Source: a bacterium
GTDB lineage: Bacteria > Actinomycetota > Acidimicrobiia > Spongiisociales > ZC4RG35
NCBI GenBank assembly: GCA_028823995.1
Contig: JAPPFD010000025.1
Span: 25,165 to 89,164, forward strand
Direction of reading: 5' to 3'
DNA length: 64,000 nucleotides
Shown: positions 35,575 to 43,749 of the stretch, piece after piece
How the letters are laid out: each line of letters starts with the position of its first letter
How positions within the stretch are numbered: the stretch's first letter is position 1
The notes under the pieces: generated by a model
Database searches by the model: none
Told to the model about the DNA's origin: nothing
The model's input: the letters and a program-made list of their open reading frames with translations, nothing else
Program-made: the position numbers and the translations under genes

Positions 35575-36177
35575 ATGAATCCGAGCGGATCGCGGGTCAC
35601 TGACACAATCAGCCGACATCCGTGGATCGCGGGGGTGACGGGGGTCTATGTGGCGGCGTGGACCATCTACGGCTTCAGCACTGGCGCCCGGCTGGTGGTC
35701 CCCTACCTGATGTGGATGCTGTTCGCGGTCGGCGTGGTGTTGGTGTTCGGTCGCCGGGTTCGCTTCTCCACCGAAGTGCTGGTGCTGCTGTCCATCTCCG
35801 GCTTCGCCCACATGGCGGGCGGAAACGTCGTCATCGACGGATCTCTTCTGTATGAGTCCACCTGGCTCGGGTTCCTGGGTTACGACCATCTTCTGCACGT
35901 CGTGGGACTGGGAGCCGCCGGTCTGGCTGTCTGGGAGGCGACAACCCTGATGTTCAGGGCCTTCGGCGGATGGCCGGCGGCGGTCATAACCTTCCTGGGA
36001 GCCCACGCCATCGGGACCGTGATCGAGATAGGTGAATACCTCTCTTATCTGATCATCGAAGGGGTAAAGGTGGGCGACTACGCCAACAACATGCAGGACC
36101 TGATCGCCAACATGGTCGGGGCCCTGATTGCGGCTTGGTGGGCGAGTCGGGCCCCACGAGGCATTCCCCGTCCCTAA
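35575..36177 (+). CDS. Integral membrane protein, DUF2238-like
   Basis: A 200-residue protein with about six membrane segments. The middle part has FLGYDHLLHVVGLGAAGLAV, later AHAIGTVIEIGEYLSYLIIE and DYANNMQDLIANMVGALIAA, which resembles YjdF/DUF2238 proteins (conserved D/H in membrane segments). Function unknown. The ATG at 35575 is two bases past the end of tRNA-Arg, so either the mRNA is processed out of the tRNA transcript or translation begins on a near-leaderless RNA. Its TAA overlaps the oppositely oriented methyltransferase stop (CTAA). Confidence 0.62.
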   Translation: MNPSGSRVTDTISRHPWIAGVTGVYVAAWTIYGFSTGARLVVPYLMWMLFAVGVVLVFGRRVRFSTEVLVLLSISGFAHMAGGNVVIDGSLLYESTWLGFLGYDHLLHVVGLGAAGLAVWEATTLMFRAFGGWPAAVITFLGAHAIGTVIEIGEYLSYLIIEGVKVGDYANNMQDLIANMVGALIAAWWASRAPRGIPRP

Positions 36178-36779
36178 GGACGGCGAGCCACCACCTTCAC
36201 CGCCCGCCAGGCTCCGGCTCTCACATCCTCCTGCGCCAAGATGCGGGGATCGGCGTCGACGGATTCGGCCCGCACGATCTCAAGGTCGGACAGCGCGGCG
36301 GTCAACTCGGCCAGGGTGGCGAAGTGGTCGGGATCGCCGCCGACGGCCCCTGTCGCGTCCCACTCCCCCACTATCAGCGTGCCCCCCGGCGCCAGGGATC
36401 GGCCGGCCATGGCCAGGAGGGCGTCCCGGGCGGACCCCCGGGGAGGAAGGGAGTAGGAAATGACCACCAAGTCGTATGGTCCTTCGGGCCTCCACGTCAA
36501 CATGTCACCCTCAAGGAACCTGGCCGTGACCTGAGCGTTGTCTGCGGCGATCCGAGCCGATCGGATAGCTCTGGAGGATGAGTCCACACCGGTTGCCGTC
36601 CAACCCCGCTGCGCCAACCCGATGAGATTGCCTCCGGCGCCGCATCCCAGGTCGAGGACCCTTCCAGGCGGAAGGCCCAGCGCCTCGGCAAGTAGTTGGT
36701 GATCGAAGGGTTCGGTGTCGGTGCCGTCGCCGACATAGACGTCGTCCCAGTCGGCGCCGCCCGGTCCCTCGGTGCCCAT
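36174..36779 (-). CDS. Class I SAM-dependent methyltransferase
   Basis: A 201-residue Rossmann methyltransferase. It begins GGADWDDVYVGDGTDTEPFD, has the SAM-binding motif RVLDLGCGAGGNLIGLAQRG, acidic GVDSSSRAI, and the post-motif DLVVISYSLPPRG. The substrate is unknown; the sequence resembles small TehB/class-I-like enzymes. The stop codons of this gene and the converging membrane-protein gene overlap. The AlkD-like gene lies five bases upstream on the same strand. Confidence 0.85.
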   Translation of the reverse strand: MGTEGPGGADWDDVYVGDGTDTEPFDHQLLAEALGLPPGRVLDLGCGAGGNLIGLAQRGWTATGVDSSSRAIRSARIAADNAQVTARFLEGDMLTWRPEGPYDLVVISYSLPPRGSARDALLAMAGRSLAPGGTLIVGEWDATGAVGGDPDHFATLAELTAALSDLEIVRAESVDADPRILAQEDVRAGAWRAVKVVARRP

Positions 36780-36783
36780 CGGC

Positions 36784-37452
36784 TCAGGTCAACCGGAGAT
36801 GCTTGGCGGCCTCACGGAATGAGAGTCCCGAGAGGCGCCCCCGGTTCGCAGTTAGATAGCGGCTCACCTCGGCCGGCGCCACCCGGGCGTGCTGGCGAAG
36901 CGCCCATCCGATCGCCTTCCGGATGAAGAAGTCCTTCTCCTCCATGGTCTGTCGGCAGAACCGGAAGAGTCGCTCCTGGTCGCAGTCCTCCTTCCACTTG
37001 AGCTGGTGTAGGAGGGCGGCGCGGCGAAGCCACAGGTCTTCGTCGGCGATCCATTCCTCCATCACCGAGGCCGACCCGGGGAACCGCTTGACGATCCCTC
37101 CCACCACCGTGCCGGACAGGGGATCGCATGAGTCCCACCAGGGCTTGGTGACGATCATCCAGCGCAGTTCGGTCAGGAACTCCTCTCCGAGGCGTTTGGT
37201 CGCCTTTCGCAACTGGTCGATGGCGGCGTACTGGTACTCCCTTTCGGGGCGCTCCCAGCACGCCCGGGCGAATTCCAGGAGGTCGTCGTCGGTCGGCGGG
37301 GGAAGTCCCGCCAAGGCAACCTGTGCCAACCGGCGGCGTTCCGGCGAGGAGATTCCCATGAAGGGAAAACGGTGTTTCATGTAGGCGCTCATACCCTCCG
37401 CCCGGGCGGGGTCGCGGTGGGCGGAGAACGCCTCCACGATCGCCTTCTCCAT
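36784..37452 (-). CDS. DNA alkylation repair protein, AlkD-like HEAT protein
   Basis: A 222-residue all-helical protein. It has MSAYMKHRFPFMGISSPERR, REYQYAAIDQLRKATKRL, ITKPWWDSCDPLSG-like TKPWWDSCDPLSGTVVGGIV, DLWLRRAALLHQLKWKEDCD and EEKDFFIRKAIGWALRQHAR, the conserved AlkD/AlkC signature (catalytic Trp/Asp/Arg cluster). It excises cationic 3-methyl- and 7-methyladenine-type lesions as a glycosylase. ATG at 37452; longer in-frame sequence to 37902 is the CvpA gene in another frame. Confidence 0.9.
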   Translation of the reverse strand: MEKAIVEAFSAHRDPARAEGMSAYMKHRFPFMGISSPERRRLAQVALAGLPPPTDDDLLEFARACWERPEREYQYAAIDQLRKATKRLGEEFLTELRWMIVTKPWWDSCDPLSGTVVGGIVKRFPGSASVMEEWIADEDLWLRRAALLHQLKWKEDCDQERLFRFCRQTMEEKDFFIRKAIGWALRQHARVAPAEVSRYLTANRGRLSGLSFREAAKHLRLT

Positions 37453-37463
37453 GCGGGCGCCGG

Positions 37464-38036
37464 TCAAGGCTGCGGCGCGCTCTCCCCCAGGAGGTCTGTG
37501 AGGAGGTTGTCGACCCTGCCGGTGATCTCCCCGAGTTTGATCAGCATCTCCTCCCATCGGTCCTGGGTGACCGAGTCGAGGAGCCGGCGAGGCAGGTTGT
37601 CGGGTTCGGTTATCCGCCCCACTGCGCGAGATTCCGAGAGCATGTCGGTAAGGGTGTTGGGAAGCGGAAGGAAGGAGGCGAACCAGACCAGGGCCATCAC
37701 CCACCCAACCAACCACACCAGGCCCAGGGCGGCGCCTGCTGCGCGGTCCAGGGTGCTGAGCCCGGGGAACCTCATCATCCGGGTCAGGGCCTGCAACGCC
37801 GCCCACACCACGATTCCCACACCGACGAACAGGGCCAGTCCCACTAGGGCCAGCGCACCGCCGTAGGGAATGCCCAGCCACTCCTCCACCAACGTCGCCC
37901 AACCCGGGGCCAGTCGCACAACCAACAGCAGGCTGAGAATCAGGGCGACAAAGCCGGCCACCTGCCGAAGCAGACCCTTGCGCCAGCCCCGGAAAGCCAG
38001 GAGCGCGGCGGCCGCCAGGATGGCCAGGTCAAACAT
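37464..38036 (-). CDS. CvpA family membrane protein
   Basis: A 190-residue protein with four membrane segments in the first ~130 residues: FDLAILAAAALLAFRGWRKG, GFVALILSLLLVVRLAPGWA, GALALVGLALFVGVGIVVWA and GAALGLVWLVGWVMALVWFA. The GWRKG and DRAAGAALG segments are the CvpA family's conserved parts. The C-terminal 60 residues are soluble. CvpA is associated with colicin V production, though the biochemical role is unclear. Runs between AlaX-like and AlkD-like genes, same strand, gaps of 8 and 11 bases. Confidence 0.83.
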   Translation of the reverse strand: MFDLAILAAAALLAFRGWRKGLLRQVAGFVALILSLLLVVRLAPGWATLVEEWLGIPYGGALALVGLALFVGVGIVVWAALQALTRMMRFPGLSTLDRAAGAALGLVWLVGWVMALVWFASFLPLPNTLTDMLSESRAVGRITEPDNLPRRLLDSVTQDRWEEMLIKLGEITGRVDNLLTDLLGESAPQP

Positions 38037-38044
38037 CGGTCTGG

Positions 38045-38764
38045 CTAGACAAGGGCGATTCGCATGCGCTTGTTGGCGCGGCCTTTGCTCTCGGTCTTCG
38101 TCACTCTCACCAGGCCGACCTCCAGGGTGGAGCGGACATGGGTCCCTCCATCGGCCTGGCGGTCCAGTCCTACGATGTCGATCACCCTGATCTCTTCGAT
38201 CCACGCGGGTATGAGGTTGACCTTGGTGCGGATCAGGTCGGGGTCGGCCAGCGCCTCGGCCCGGGCCATCCACAGCACCTCGGCGGGATATCCCTTGACC
38301 AGTTCCTGGTTGAGGCGCCTTTCCACCTCCCGTCCGAACTCCCGCGAGATTCCCTCCAACTCGAAGTCCATCCGGGCGGTCCCCTCCTTCATGTCGCCGC
38401 CGGTCACCTTGGCGCCGTAGTCCCGCCACACCACTCCCGACAGCGCGTGAAGGGCGGTGTGGGTGCGCATGATGGTGTAGCGCCGGTCCCAGTCGATGGC
38501 TGTTTCGATGGGAGTTCCGGGATCGATCATCTGAGGTTCGCCGACCACATGGATCACCTTGCCGCGTCTCCGGTAGGTGTCGGTGACCGCTATTTCGCCT
38601 CCGTCCCAGCGAATCACGCCGGTGTCGCCCGGCTGGCCTCCACCGCGGACGTAGAAAGGGGTCCGGTCGAGAATCAACCCTTCCGCCTCCACGCCGATCA
38701 CGGTTCCCTCGGCGCCGGTCAGATAGGAATCGCGCGCCGCCAGTTCGTCGGTGCCGGTGCTCAT
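38045..38764 (-). CDS. Alanyl-tRNA editing protein, AlaX-like
   Basis: A 239-residue trans-editing domain that hydrolyses mischarged Ser-tRNA(Ala). It contains FYVRGGGQPGDTGVIRW, the zinc His pair in MRTHTALHALSGVVW, and the later metal motif DRQADGGTHVRST, where the Cys of the AlaRS CGGTH is Asp, as in many AlaX proteins. An extensive upstream in-frame extension to 39316 was rejected because it antisense-overlaps the FAD gene. Last-Met choice at 38764 agrees with the family start. Confidence 0.9.
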   Translation of the reverse strand: MSTGTDELAARDSYLTGAEGTVIGVEAEGLILDRTPFYVRGGGQPGDTGVIRWDGGEIAVTDTYRRRGKVIHVVGEPQMIDPGTPIETAIDWDRRYTIMRTHTALHALSGVVWRDYGAKVTGGDMKEGTARMDFELEGISREFGREVERRLNQELVKGYPAEVLWMARAEALADPDLIRTKVNLIPAWIEEIRVIDIVGLDRQADGGTHVRSTLEVGLVRVTKTESKGRANKRMRIALV

Positions 38765-38784
38765 GCTGCCAAAGGCTAGCCCTG

Positions 38785-38790
38785 TACCCT
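38785..38790 (+). promoter_or_regulatory. -10 box (TACCCT) for the SoxB-like gene
   Basis: TACCCT is seven bases before the ATG at 38798; with no Shine-Dalgarno present this suggests leaderless expression, as at 9589 and 41933. Confidence 0.35.
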
Positions 38791-38797
38791 TCGGCTC

Positions 38798-39973
38798 ATG
38801 GTCAAGGCCCTTCCCACCGGAGCGGAGTTGGTGATCGTGGGCGCAGGCGTCGTGGGCGCTTCCACCGCCTTCTGGGCTTCCCGGGCCGGCCTGCGCCCGG
38901 TGGTTCTCGAGGCCCGGCCGGCCGCCGCCTCCCTCACCACTCCGGCCTCGACGGGAGCATTCCGCCTGCAATTCGACAATCGGGAGGAGATGGAGTTGGT
39001 ACGGGAGTCGGTGGATCTGATCCTCAATTTCACCGAGGTCACCGGAGAGGATTCCGACCCCCTGGCCATACGCCAGCCCGGCTATCTGTGGGCGACCACC
39101 TCCGATGACGGCGCCGAGGCCCAGCGGCGGCTGGTGTCTCTCCAGCACTCCTGGGGCCAGACCGACATAGAGCTTCTCGACGGCGCCGAGGCACGCCGCA
39201 GGTTCCCCTACCTGAGCGGTGACGTGGTGCAGGTCCGCTACCGAGCCGACGATGGATTCATCGATCCACGCGCGCTGACGTTGGGATTGCTGGCGGCGTC
39301 GCAGGCCCCGCTGCACACCTCATGTCGCGTCTCTTCGGTGGAGGCCCTGGCCGCCGGAGGCTTTCGGCTGGAAACCAATCAGGGATCAATCCGGGCCGAC
39401 CAGGTGGTGAACGCCGCCGGACCCTTCTCGGGGAAGCTGGCCGAGATGGTGGGCGTGGACCTGCCGCTGGTGGTCAAGCCGCGCCACAAGATCGTGGTGC
39501 CCGACCTGGCCCGGGTACCCCCGGACGCCCCCATGACCATCGACGACGACACCGGCGTCCACTGGCGTCCCGCATACTCGGGCGCCTTTCTCCTGGATGC
39601 CTCGCCGGTCGGTCCGGGGAGGGATCCGACCGAAGACGTCCCTCCCGACTCCGACATGGTGTTCGCGGTGCTCGACCCTTCCCAACCCGAGTCGGCGGCT
39701 CGGATCAGCCCCTTCTGGGGAGAGGCATGGCGCCGGGGAGAACTGCGCTGGATGGTGCACTCCGGGCAGTACATGCTGACCCCCGATCACCGGCCCTTGA
39801 TAGGGGAGACCCCGGTGAAGGGGTTCTGGGTCAACACGGGTTATTCGGGTCACGGGATCATGTGCTCCCCCGCGGCCGGACGCATCCTGGCCGATCTCAT
39901 CACAGCCCGGATTGGCGACTCTCCCTTCGCCTTGGACCGCCGTTTCGTGAAGAGGACTATGGACCGGATCTGA
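38798..39973 (+). CDS. FAD-dependent oxidoreductase, sarcosine oxidase beta/DAO-like
   Basis: A 391-residue flavoprotein. The N-terminus has LVIVGAGVVGASTAFWASRA and an acidic turn in VVLEARPAAASLTTPASTGA; later DRADDGFIDPRALTLGLL-like YRADDGFIDPRALTLGLLAA, VVNAAGPFSGKLAEM and near the C-terminus GFWVNTGYSGHGIMCSPAAG. These place it with SoxB-like sarcosine/dimethylglycine oxidases. Substrate unknown. Its 3' end overlaps the convergent AI-2E permease gene by 17 bases. Confidence 0.88.
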   Translation: MVKALPTGAELVIVGAGVVGASTAFWASRAGLRPVVLEARPAAASLTTPASTGAFRLQFDNREEMELVRESVDLILNFTEVTGEDSDPLAIRQPGYLWATTSDDGAEAQRRLVSLQHSWGQTDIELLDGAEARRRFPYLSGDVVQVRYRADDGFIDPRALTLGLLAASQAPLHTSCRVSSVEALAAGGFRLETNQGSIRADQVVNAAGPFSGKLAEMVGVDLPLVVKPRHKIVVPDLARVPPDAPMTIDDDTGVHWRPAYSGAFLLDASPVGPGRDPTEDVPPDSDMVFAVLDPSQPESAARISPFWGEAWRRGELRWMVHSGQYMLTPDHRPLIGETPVKGFWVNTGYSGHGIMCSPAAGRILADLITARIGDSPFALDRRFVKRTMDRI

Positions 39974-41207
39974 CCGGGGAATCCTGCTCGCCCTCGGCCT
40001 CGGTTTCCGACGGGGGGTCGGTTTCCTGAGGTTTGGGCCAGAAGAACAGAACGGGAGGCCGGATCTCTGTGATGATCGACTCCCGGGCCTGGTGCCAGTC
40101 CTCGCCCAGGACTCGGGTACGCCACATGTGACCGGCCAGGAGCCGGAAGAGCCCTACCACCGGCACTGCGATCAGCACCCCCAGGAAGCCTCCCACCGAG
40201 GCGCCCACCACCAGGGCCACCACGATGGTGAATGCCGAAAGCTTCACCCGGGTCCTTTGGACCATCGGTGTGACCACATGGTTGTCGAACTGCTGGATGG
40301 CGGTGAACAGCAGGATGGCGACCAGGCCGGTGAGGGGCTTTCCCACCAGGAGGGAGACCAGAAAAGCCAGGGTGGCGCCCGCCACCGGACCGGCGAAGGG
40401 GATGAGGTTCAGCACCCCGGAGAGAACTCCCACGATCAACCAGAAGGGAAGATTGAGGACCCACATCACGAAACTCCCCAAAACCGCCACGATGGAGGCC
40501 ACCAGGAACTGTCCGCGCGCGAAGCGGCTGATGGTGGAGGTGACGGCCCCCAGCAGGTAGACGACCTCCTCCCGGTGGCGATGAGGGGTGAGGCTCAGGA
40601 GGAGAGCGCGGAGCCGCGGCAGGTCGGTCAGCAGGTAGAAGGCCAGCACCGGAGCCAGGAGGATCACCACCAGGGCTTCCGCCACTCCGCCCGCCAGGCG
40701 CCACAGGGTGTCTCCCAGGTCGTCGCCCAGGGCATCCGCCAGGCCCCCCAGGGCGCCCAGATTTTCTCGATCCGAGAGCCAATCGCTTATCTGTTCGGTG
40801 CTTTCGGGCAGGCTGAGCGCCAGTCCCAGGTTGTCGGCGATCGAGTCCACCTGTTCGTACACCGCTTCGTATATCTCGGGGACACGGTCGGCGAACTCCT
40901 CGGCCTGCTGGACCACCGGAACGCTCAGAGCCGACCCCAGGCCGATCAGCACCACCACCGAGAGCAGATAGGCAACCGTGGCGCCCAGAACGCGGGGCAA
41001 CCGGAGGCGCTGGAGGAAGGTCACCAGCGGGTTCAGGATCACCACGATGCCGATGGCGAACACCACCGGCAACCAGATGATCTTTATCTTGTCGGCGATC
41101 CACCACATGAAACCGGCGAGGGTCAAAGCACCGATCGTTCCCCAGATCGTCAGCACGACCCGGTTCAGGCGTGTTCCGTCGGAAATGGTCGGCATAGGTG
41201 GCCTCAA
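39957..41207 (-). CDS. AI-2E family membrane permease (second copy)
   Basis: A 416-residue relative of the 197-1297 product. It has IWLPVVFAIGIVVILNPLVT, RLPRVLGATVAYLLSVVVLI, the long middle helix and PFWLIVGVLSGVLNLIPFAG then IPVVGLFRLLAGHMWRTRVL. The C-terminal ~45 residues are acidic and Pro-rich. Export of autoinducer-like or ionic substrates is the family reading. The gene tail overlaps the SoxB-like gene on the other strand. Upstream lies the probable selenoprotein gene on the same strand, separated by 54 bases. Confidence 0.86.
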   Translation of the reverse strand: MRPPMPTISDGTRLNRVVLTIWGTIGALTLAGFMWWIADKIKIIWLPVVFAIGIVVILNPLVTFLQRLRLPRVLGATVAYLLSVVVLIGLGSALSVPVVQQAEEFADRVPEIYEAVYEQVDSIADNLGLALSLPESTEQISDWLSDRENLGALGGLADALGDDLGDTLWRLAGGVAEALVVILLAPVLAFYLLTDLPRLRALLLSLTPHRHREEVVYLLGAVTSTISRFARGQFLVASIVAVLGSFVMWVLNLPFWLIVGVLSGVLNLIPFAGPVAGATLAFLVSLLVGKPLTGLVAILLFTAIQQFDNHVVTPMVQRTRVKLSAFTIVVALVVGASVGGFLGVLIAVPVVGLFRLLAGHMWRTRVLGEDWHQARESIITEIRPPVLFFWPKPQETDPPSETEAEGEQDSPVRSGP

Positions 41208-41261
41208 GATTAGTTGTGGTGGGCGGCAGTACCCGACGGCCGGGAGGTGGGCCGGAGGGGG

Positions 41262-41933
41262 CTAACGGTCCCGGACGGCCTTGACGGCGTCCGCAAAGCG
41301 TTCCATCTCCGCGACGAAGGCCTTGGCGTCATCCCGGAACTCCTCTCCCAGCCGGCGGTGGCGCATGCCCAGGGACAGCGCCGCGTAGTGACCTCCCCGG
41401 AAGTATGGGACCAAGGCCCGGAGAGGCACGGCCCGCGGTCCGGGCTCGGGTTGACCGGGCTTGGGCGGCGGCTGGGTTGTGGGCGGAAGCCCGTGAGAGG
41501 CGAGCACTCCCACCAGAACGTCCTCGGGCAGGCGATCGGCGTAGTCCCGCGCCACGAACCGGTACACCTCTTCTCCTCCGGGCAATGCCGCGACCAGGGC
41601 GGGCAGGGCCACCCGGCGGGGGTCCTGGTGGTCGGCCAACCCGTATGGGACAATTGCGCGTGATCGGTCGGGGTCCGAGAGCATCGGGAAGGGTAGTTTC
41701 AGCTTCTCCACCATTGCCGCATGCCGGGAGGGCGAGTCGACATCAATCGCCGCGGTACGGAACCCGGCAGCCAGGATCTCCTGATGCCGGTGCGCCAGGC
41801 TGGCCAACTGGCCGTTGCAGTAGGGTCACCAGTCCCCGCGGAGGAACACCAGGAGCACCCCTGCGTCGAGGTGGCTGCCGAGTCTCCACGGTTCGCAGGC
41901 CTGGTCTTCGAGGGTGAAGTCGGGTATCGCCAT
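41262..41933 (-). CDS. Peroxiredoxin-like protein with in-frame TGA at the active site (probable selenoprotein)
   Basis: ATG at 41933 gives AIPDFTLEDQACEPWRLGSH, then VLLVFLRGDW, a TGA (41828-41826, codon 36), PYCNGQLASLAHRHQEILAA. Known relatives have WCPYC: the TGA replaces the first, peroxidatic Cys of CxxC (U36-P-Y-C39). After it the frame stays open to a true stop at 41262, 223 codons in all, with normal thioredoxin-fold sequence (AIDVDSPSRHAAMVEKL; LPFPMLSDPD). Thus codon 36 is best read as selenocysteine. The alternative TTG at 41807 would discard the active site. Gene-level nonsense mutation or sequencing error is the competing explanation. Confidence 0.8.
41796..41828 (-). promoter_or_regulatory. 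Candidate bacterial SECIS stem-loop after the TGA codon
   Basis: Starting 14 bases after the TGA the minus strand can fold GCCAG, loop TTGGCCAGC, CTGGC, with unpaired G residues about 21-22 bases after the TGA. Bacterial SECIS elements lie directly downstream of the UGA with a G in the apical loop, so the location fits. A competing fold (GGCC-AGTT-GGCC) is also possible. Assignment is by position and hand folding only. Confidence 0.4.
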
Positions 41934-41940
41934 CGGAGGC

Positions 41941-41946
41941 ACTATA
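41941..41946 (-). promoter_or_regulatory. -10 box (TATAGT) for the peroxiredoxin-like gene
   Basis: On the minus strand TATAGT is followed by seven bases and then the ATG at 41933. This gives a leaderless start and independently supports 41933, upstream of the in-frame TGA, as the real initiator. Confidence 0.5.
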
Positions 41947-41969
41947 CCGCAGGCGTGAGTCGGGAACCC

Positions 41970-42878
41970 CTAGCCTGAGGCGGTGATTATCTGGGCCGAG
42001 CCTTCCTCCATGACGGTGATGTCCCACCCTGCGCCCCGCTCCCCGAACCAAGCCGTATCCCCGTCGACCGTCCACTCCTCGGGCACGACGGCCGCTCCCA
42101 GCACCTCGACCGCAACCCCGGCGGGCACCTCGATGGTGAAAGAACCGCTCAGGACCATTCTGGTGGGTGTCGATGCCCCTGCTACCTTGATGGCGCCTTC
42201 CCCGGCCACCGCCAGGCCCGCCAGGCGAATGTTGCGAAGATCCAGGGAGATCTCGGGGGCTGCCAACGTCAGGTTCCAGGTCGGATCGGGATGCAGGCCC
42301 ACACTCCATCCGGAGGACCGTAACCAGGCGTTGTCCTGCACCGGCAGGTCGAGGTCGAAGGGAAGGGGGTCTCTGACATCAATGATGGTTATCTCTCCCC
42401 CCTGGTCTCCGGTACTCTCAACCGCCAGAGGGATTCCGGCGCCCCCTCCCCGTCGGGTCATCTCCACCTGGTAAGCGGAGGGACCGCTCCCCGTCAAAAC
42501 CGTCAAACGTCCTTCTCTCATCTGCACTGCAAGTGTCGAGAAACCCACTTGATCCACCGGCGGGCCCTTCAGGTCGGCGCTGCGGGACGGGAGAGACCCG
42601 ACATCTGTGAAGTGGAGGGAGACAGAGAACACCAGCCAGGTGAAAATCACCAGCGGGGTAACCGGGGCGTGAGCAAGTCGGGTGGTCGGCCAGATCCTCC
42701 GCGTCACCCATCCCAGGGCGAGTAGAGCGGCCCCGATCGGCCACAGGGCGCCGACGTCCAGCAGGATGGCCGGCGACAGGAGCCGGATCGCAACCCCCAC
42801 CGCGAGGATGGCCAGGACCGCGCCGATGAGCCCCCAAGCTCCTCTCTTTTGTACCAGGAGGTGCTCCGTCTGGGTCAC
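41970..42878 (-). CDS. Membrane protein with toast-rack-like (LiaF-type) domain
   Basis: A 302-residue protein. GTG at 42878 overlaps the upstream LytR_C gene (GTGA). The first ~100 residues hold three or four hydrophobic segments (GLIGAVLAILAVGVAIRLLS; LWPIGAALLALGWVTRRIW; VTPLVIFTWLVFSVSLHF). The rest is predicted beta-rich, with repeating strands (WNLTLAAPEISLDLRNIRLA; GEGAIKVAGASTPTRMVLSG), like the beta-helix 'toast rack' at the end of LiaF/DUF2154-type envelope-stress proteins. Such proteins sense or restrain envelope stress signalling. No cognate two-component system is adjacent. Confidence 0.6.
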   Translation of the reverse strand: MTQTEHLLVQKRGAWGLIGAVLAILAVGVAIRLLSPAILLDVGALWPIGAALLALGWVTRRIWPTTRLAHAPVTPLVIFTWLVFSVSLHFTDVGSLPSRSADLKGPPVDQVGFSTLAVQMREGRLTVLTGSGPSAYQVEMTRRGGGAGIPLAVESTGDQGGEITIIDVRDPLPFDLDLPVQDNAWLRSSGWSVGLHPDPTWNLTLAAPEISLDLRNIRLAGLAVAGEGAIKVAGASTPTRMVLSGSFTIEVPAGVAVEVLGAAVVPEEWTVDGDTAWFGERGAGWDITVMEEGSAQIITASG

Positions 42879-43489
42879 TCCTCGAAAGAGCGTCCCAAGA
42901 CCACCACGATGTCGATCCCTTCCTGCTCCAGCGGGATCGCCTCTACCAGCGCGTCGGGAACCAGTTCCTCCCTGAGGAGCGCAGCCTCCCTGGAGAGGTC
43001 GTCCCGGTACCACACCCGTGACACGTCCAGGCGTTGAGCATGATTGTCCGGTGAGGTTACGCCATACCCGGCCTCCTCCAAGCGGCCGGACAACCTGCCG
43101 GCCACCCCCTGGACGCCGTTGGCGTTGAGAACCCGTACCACCAACTGGGCCGGGTCGAGAGGCGGAGGGACGGTGGTTGTGGTGGTGGAGGTGGTGGTGA
43201 CCGCCGCAGTGGTGGAGGTGGTGGTGTCGGCTTCCGTGGCCTCGGTCGTAGCGGGACGGCTGGTGGTAGTGGCGCCCACCTCGGGCTCGGTCCCCGGGGT
43301 CACAGCTTCCGTGGTGGCGGTGGTCTCGGGGACCGAGGTTGTCGGAACAGCTTCCGTGAACAGGTCATCCTCGGAGAAGAGCCACCATATGAAAATGACC
43401 ATCGCAACCAGCAACAGGGCGAGGACGGTCCTCAGGATTATGTCGCGCCAGAAGGGTGACCATCCTCCCGCGGCGTGGCGGCCCCTCAT
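42875..43489 (-). CDS. Membrane-anchored LytR_C domain protein with Thr-rich stalk
   Basis: A 204-residue protein. Residues 15-40 form a single membrane anchor (DIILRTVLALLLVAMVIFIW), followed by a roughly 65-residue Thr/Ala/Glu stalk (TTTSTTAAVTTTSTTTTT), then a LytR_C domain (LVVRVLNANGVQGVAGRLSG; WYRDDLSREAALLREELV; DIVVVLGRSF). LytR_C is a C-terminal module of LytR-CpsA-Psr cell-wall enzymes and occurs alone in actinobacteria; binding of peptidoglycan or lipid carriers is suspected. The stop overlaps the next gene's GTG start. Confidence 0.82.
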   Translation of the reverse strand: MRGRHAAGGWSPFWRDIILRTVLALLLVAMVIFIWWLFSEDDLFTEAVPTTSVPETTATTEAVTPGTEPEVGATTTSRPATTEATEADTTTSTTAAVTTTSTTTTTVPPPLDPAQLVVRVLNANGVQGVAGRLSGRLEEAGYGVTSPDNHAQRLDVSRVWYRDDLSREAALLREELVPDALVEAIPLEQEGIDIVVVLGRSFEE

Positions 43490-43633
43490 CGGCGACCTGC
43501 CGACACAGGTCCGACGATCAACAGTTCCGGCACCTCTCCGAGTTTGGTGTACGGGGCCACAAGATTCGACATCCCAACAGTAGGTTATCGCAGTTTGGGG
43601 CTAAGTTGGGACATTTAGGAAGGGAGCTGTGGG

Positions 43634-43707
43634 AGCTGGCGGTGGGACTCGAACCCACGACCTGCTGATTACAAATCAGCTGCTCTGGCCGTCTGAGCTA
43701 CGCCAGC
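43634..43707 (-). tRNA. tRNA-Thr (TGT anticodon)
   Basis: Minus-strand cloverleaf of 74 bases: acceptor GCTGGCG pairs with CGCCAGC, D arm TAGCTCAGACGGCCAGAGC, anticodon arm GCTGATTTGTAATCAGC presents TGT, T arm GGTTCGAGTCC. CCA is not encoded. Confidence 0.95.
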
Positions 43708-43749
43708 TGGTTGAGATCGGGATCGTACCATTTAGAGGCCAGACCCGGC

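Noticed and set aside
41262..41807. Peroxiredoxin-like gene starting at TTG 41807.
   Set aside because: It would begin after the active site and leave a conserved N-terminal thioredoxin-fold sequence untranslated.
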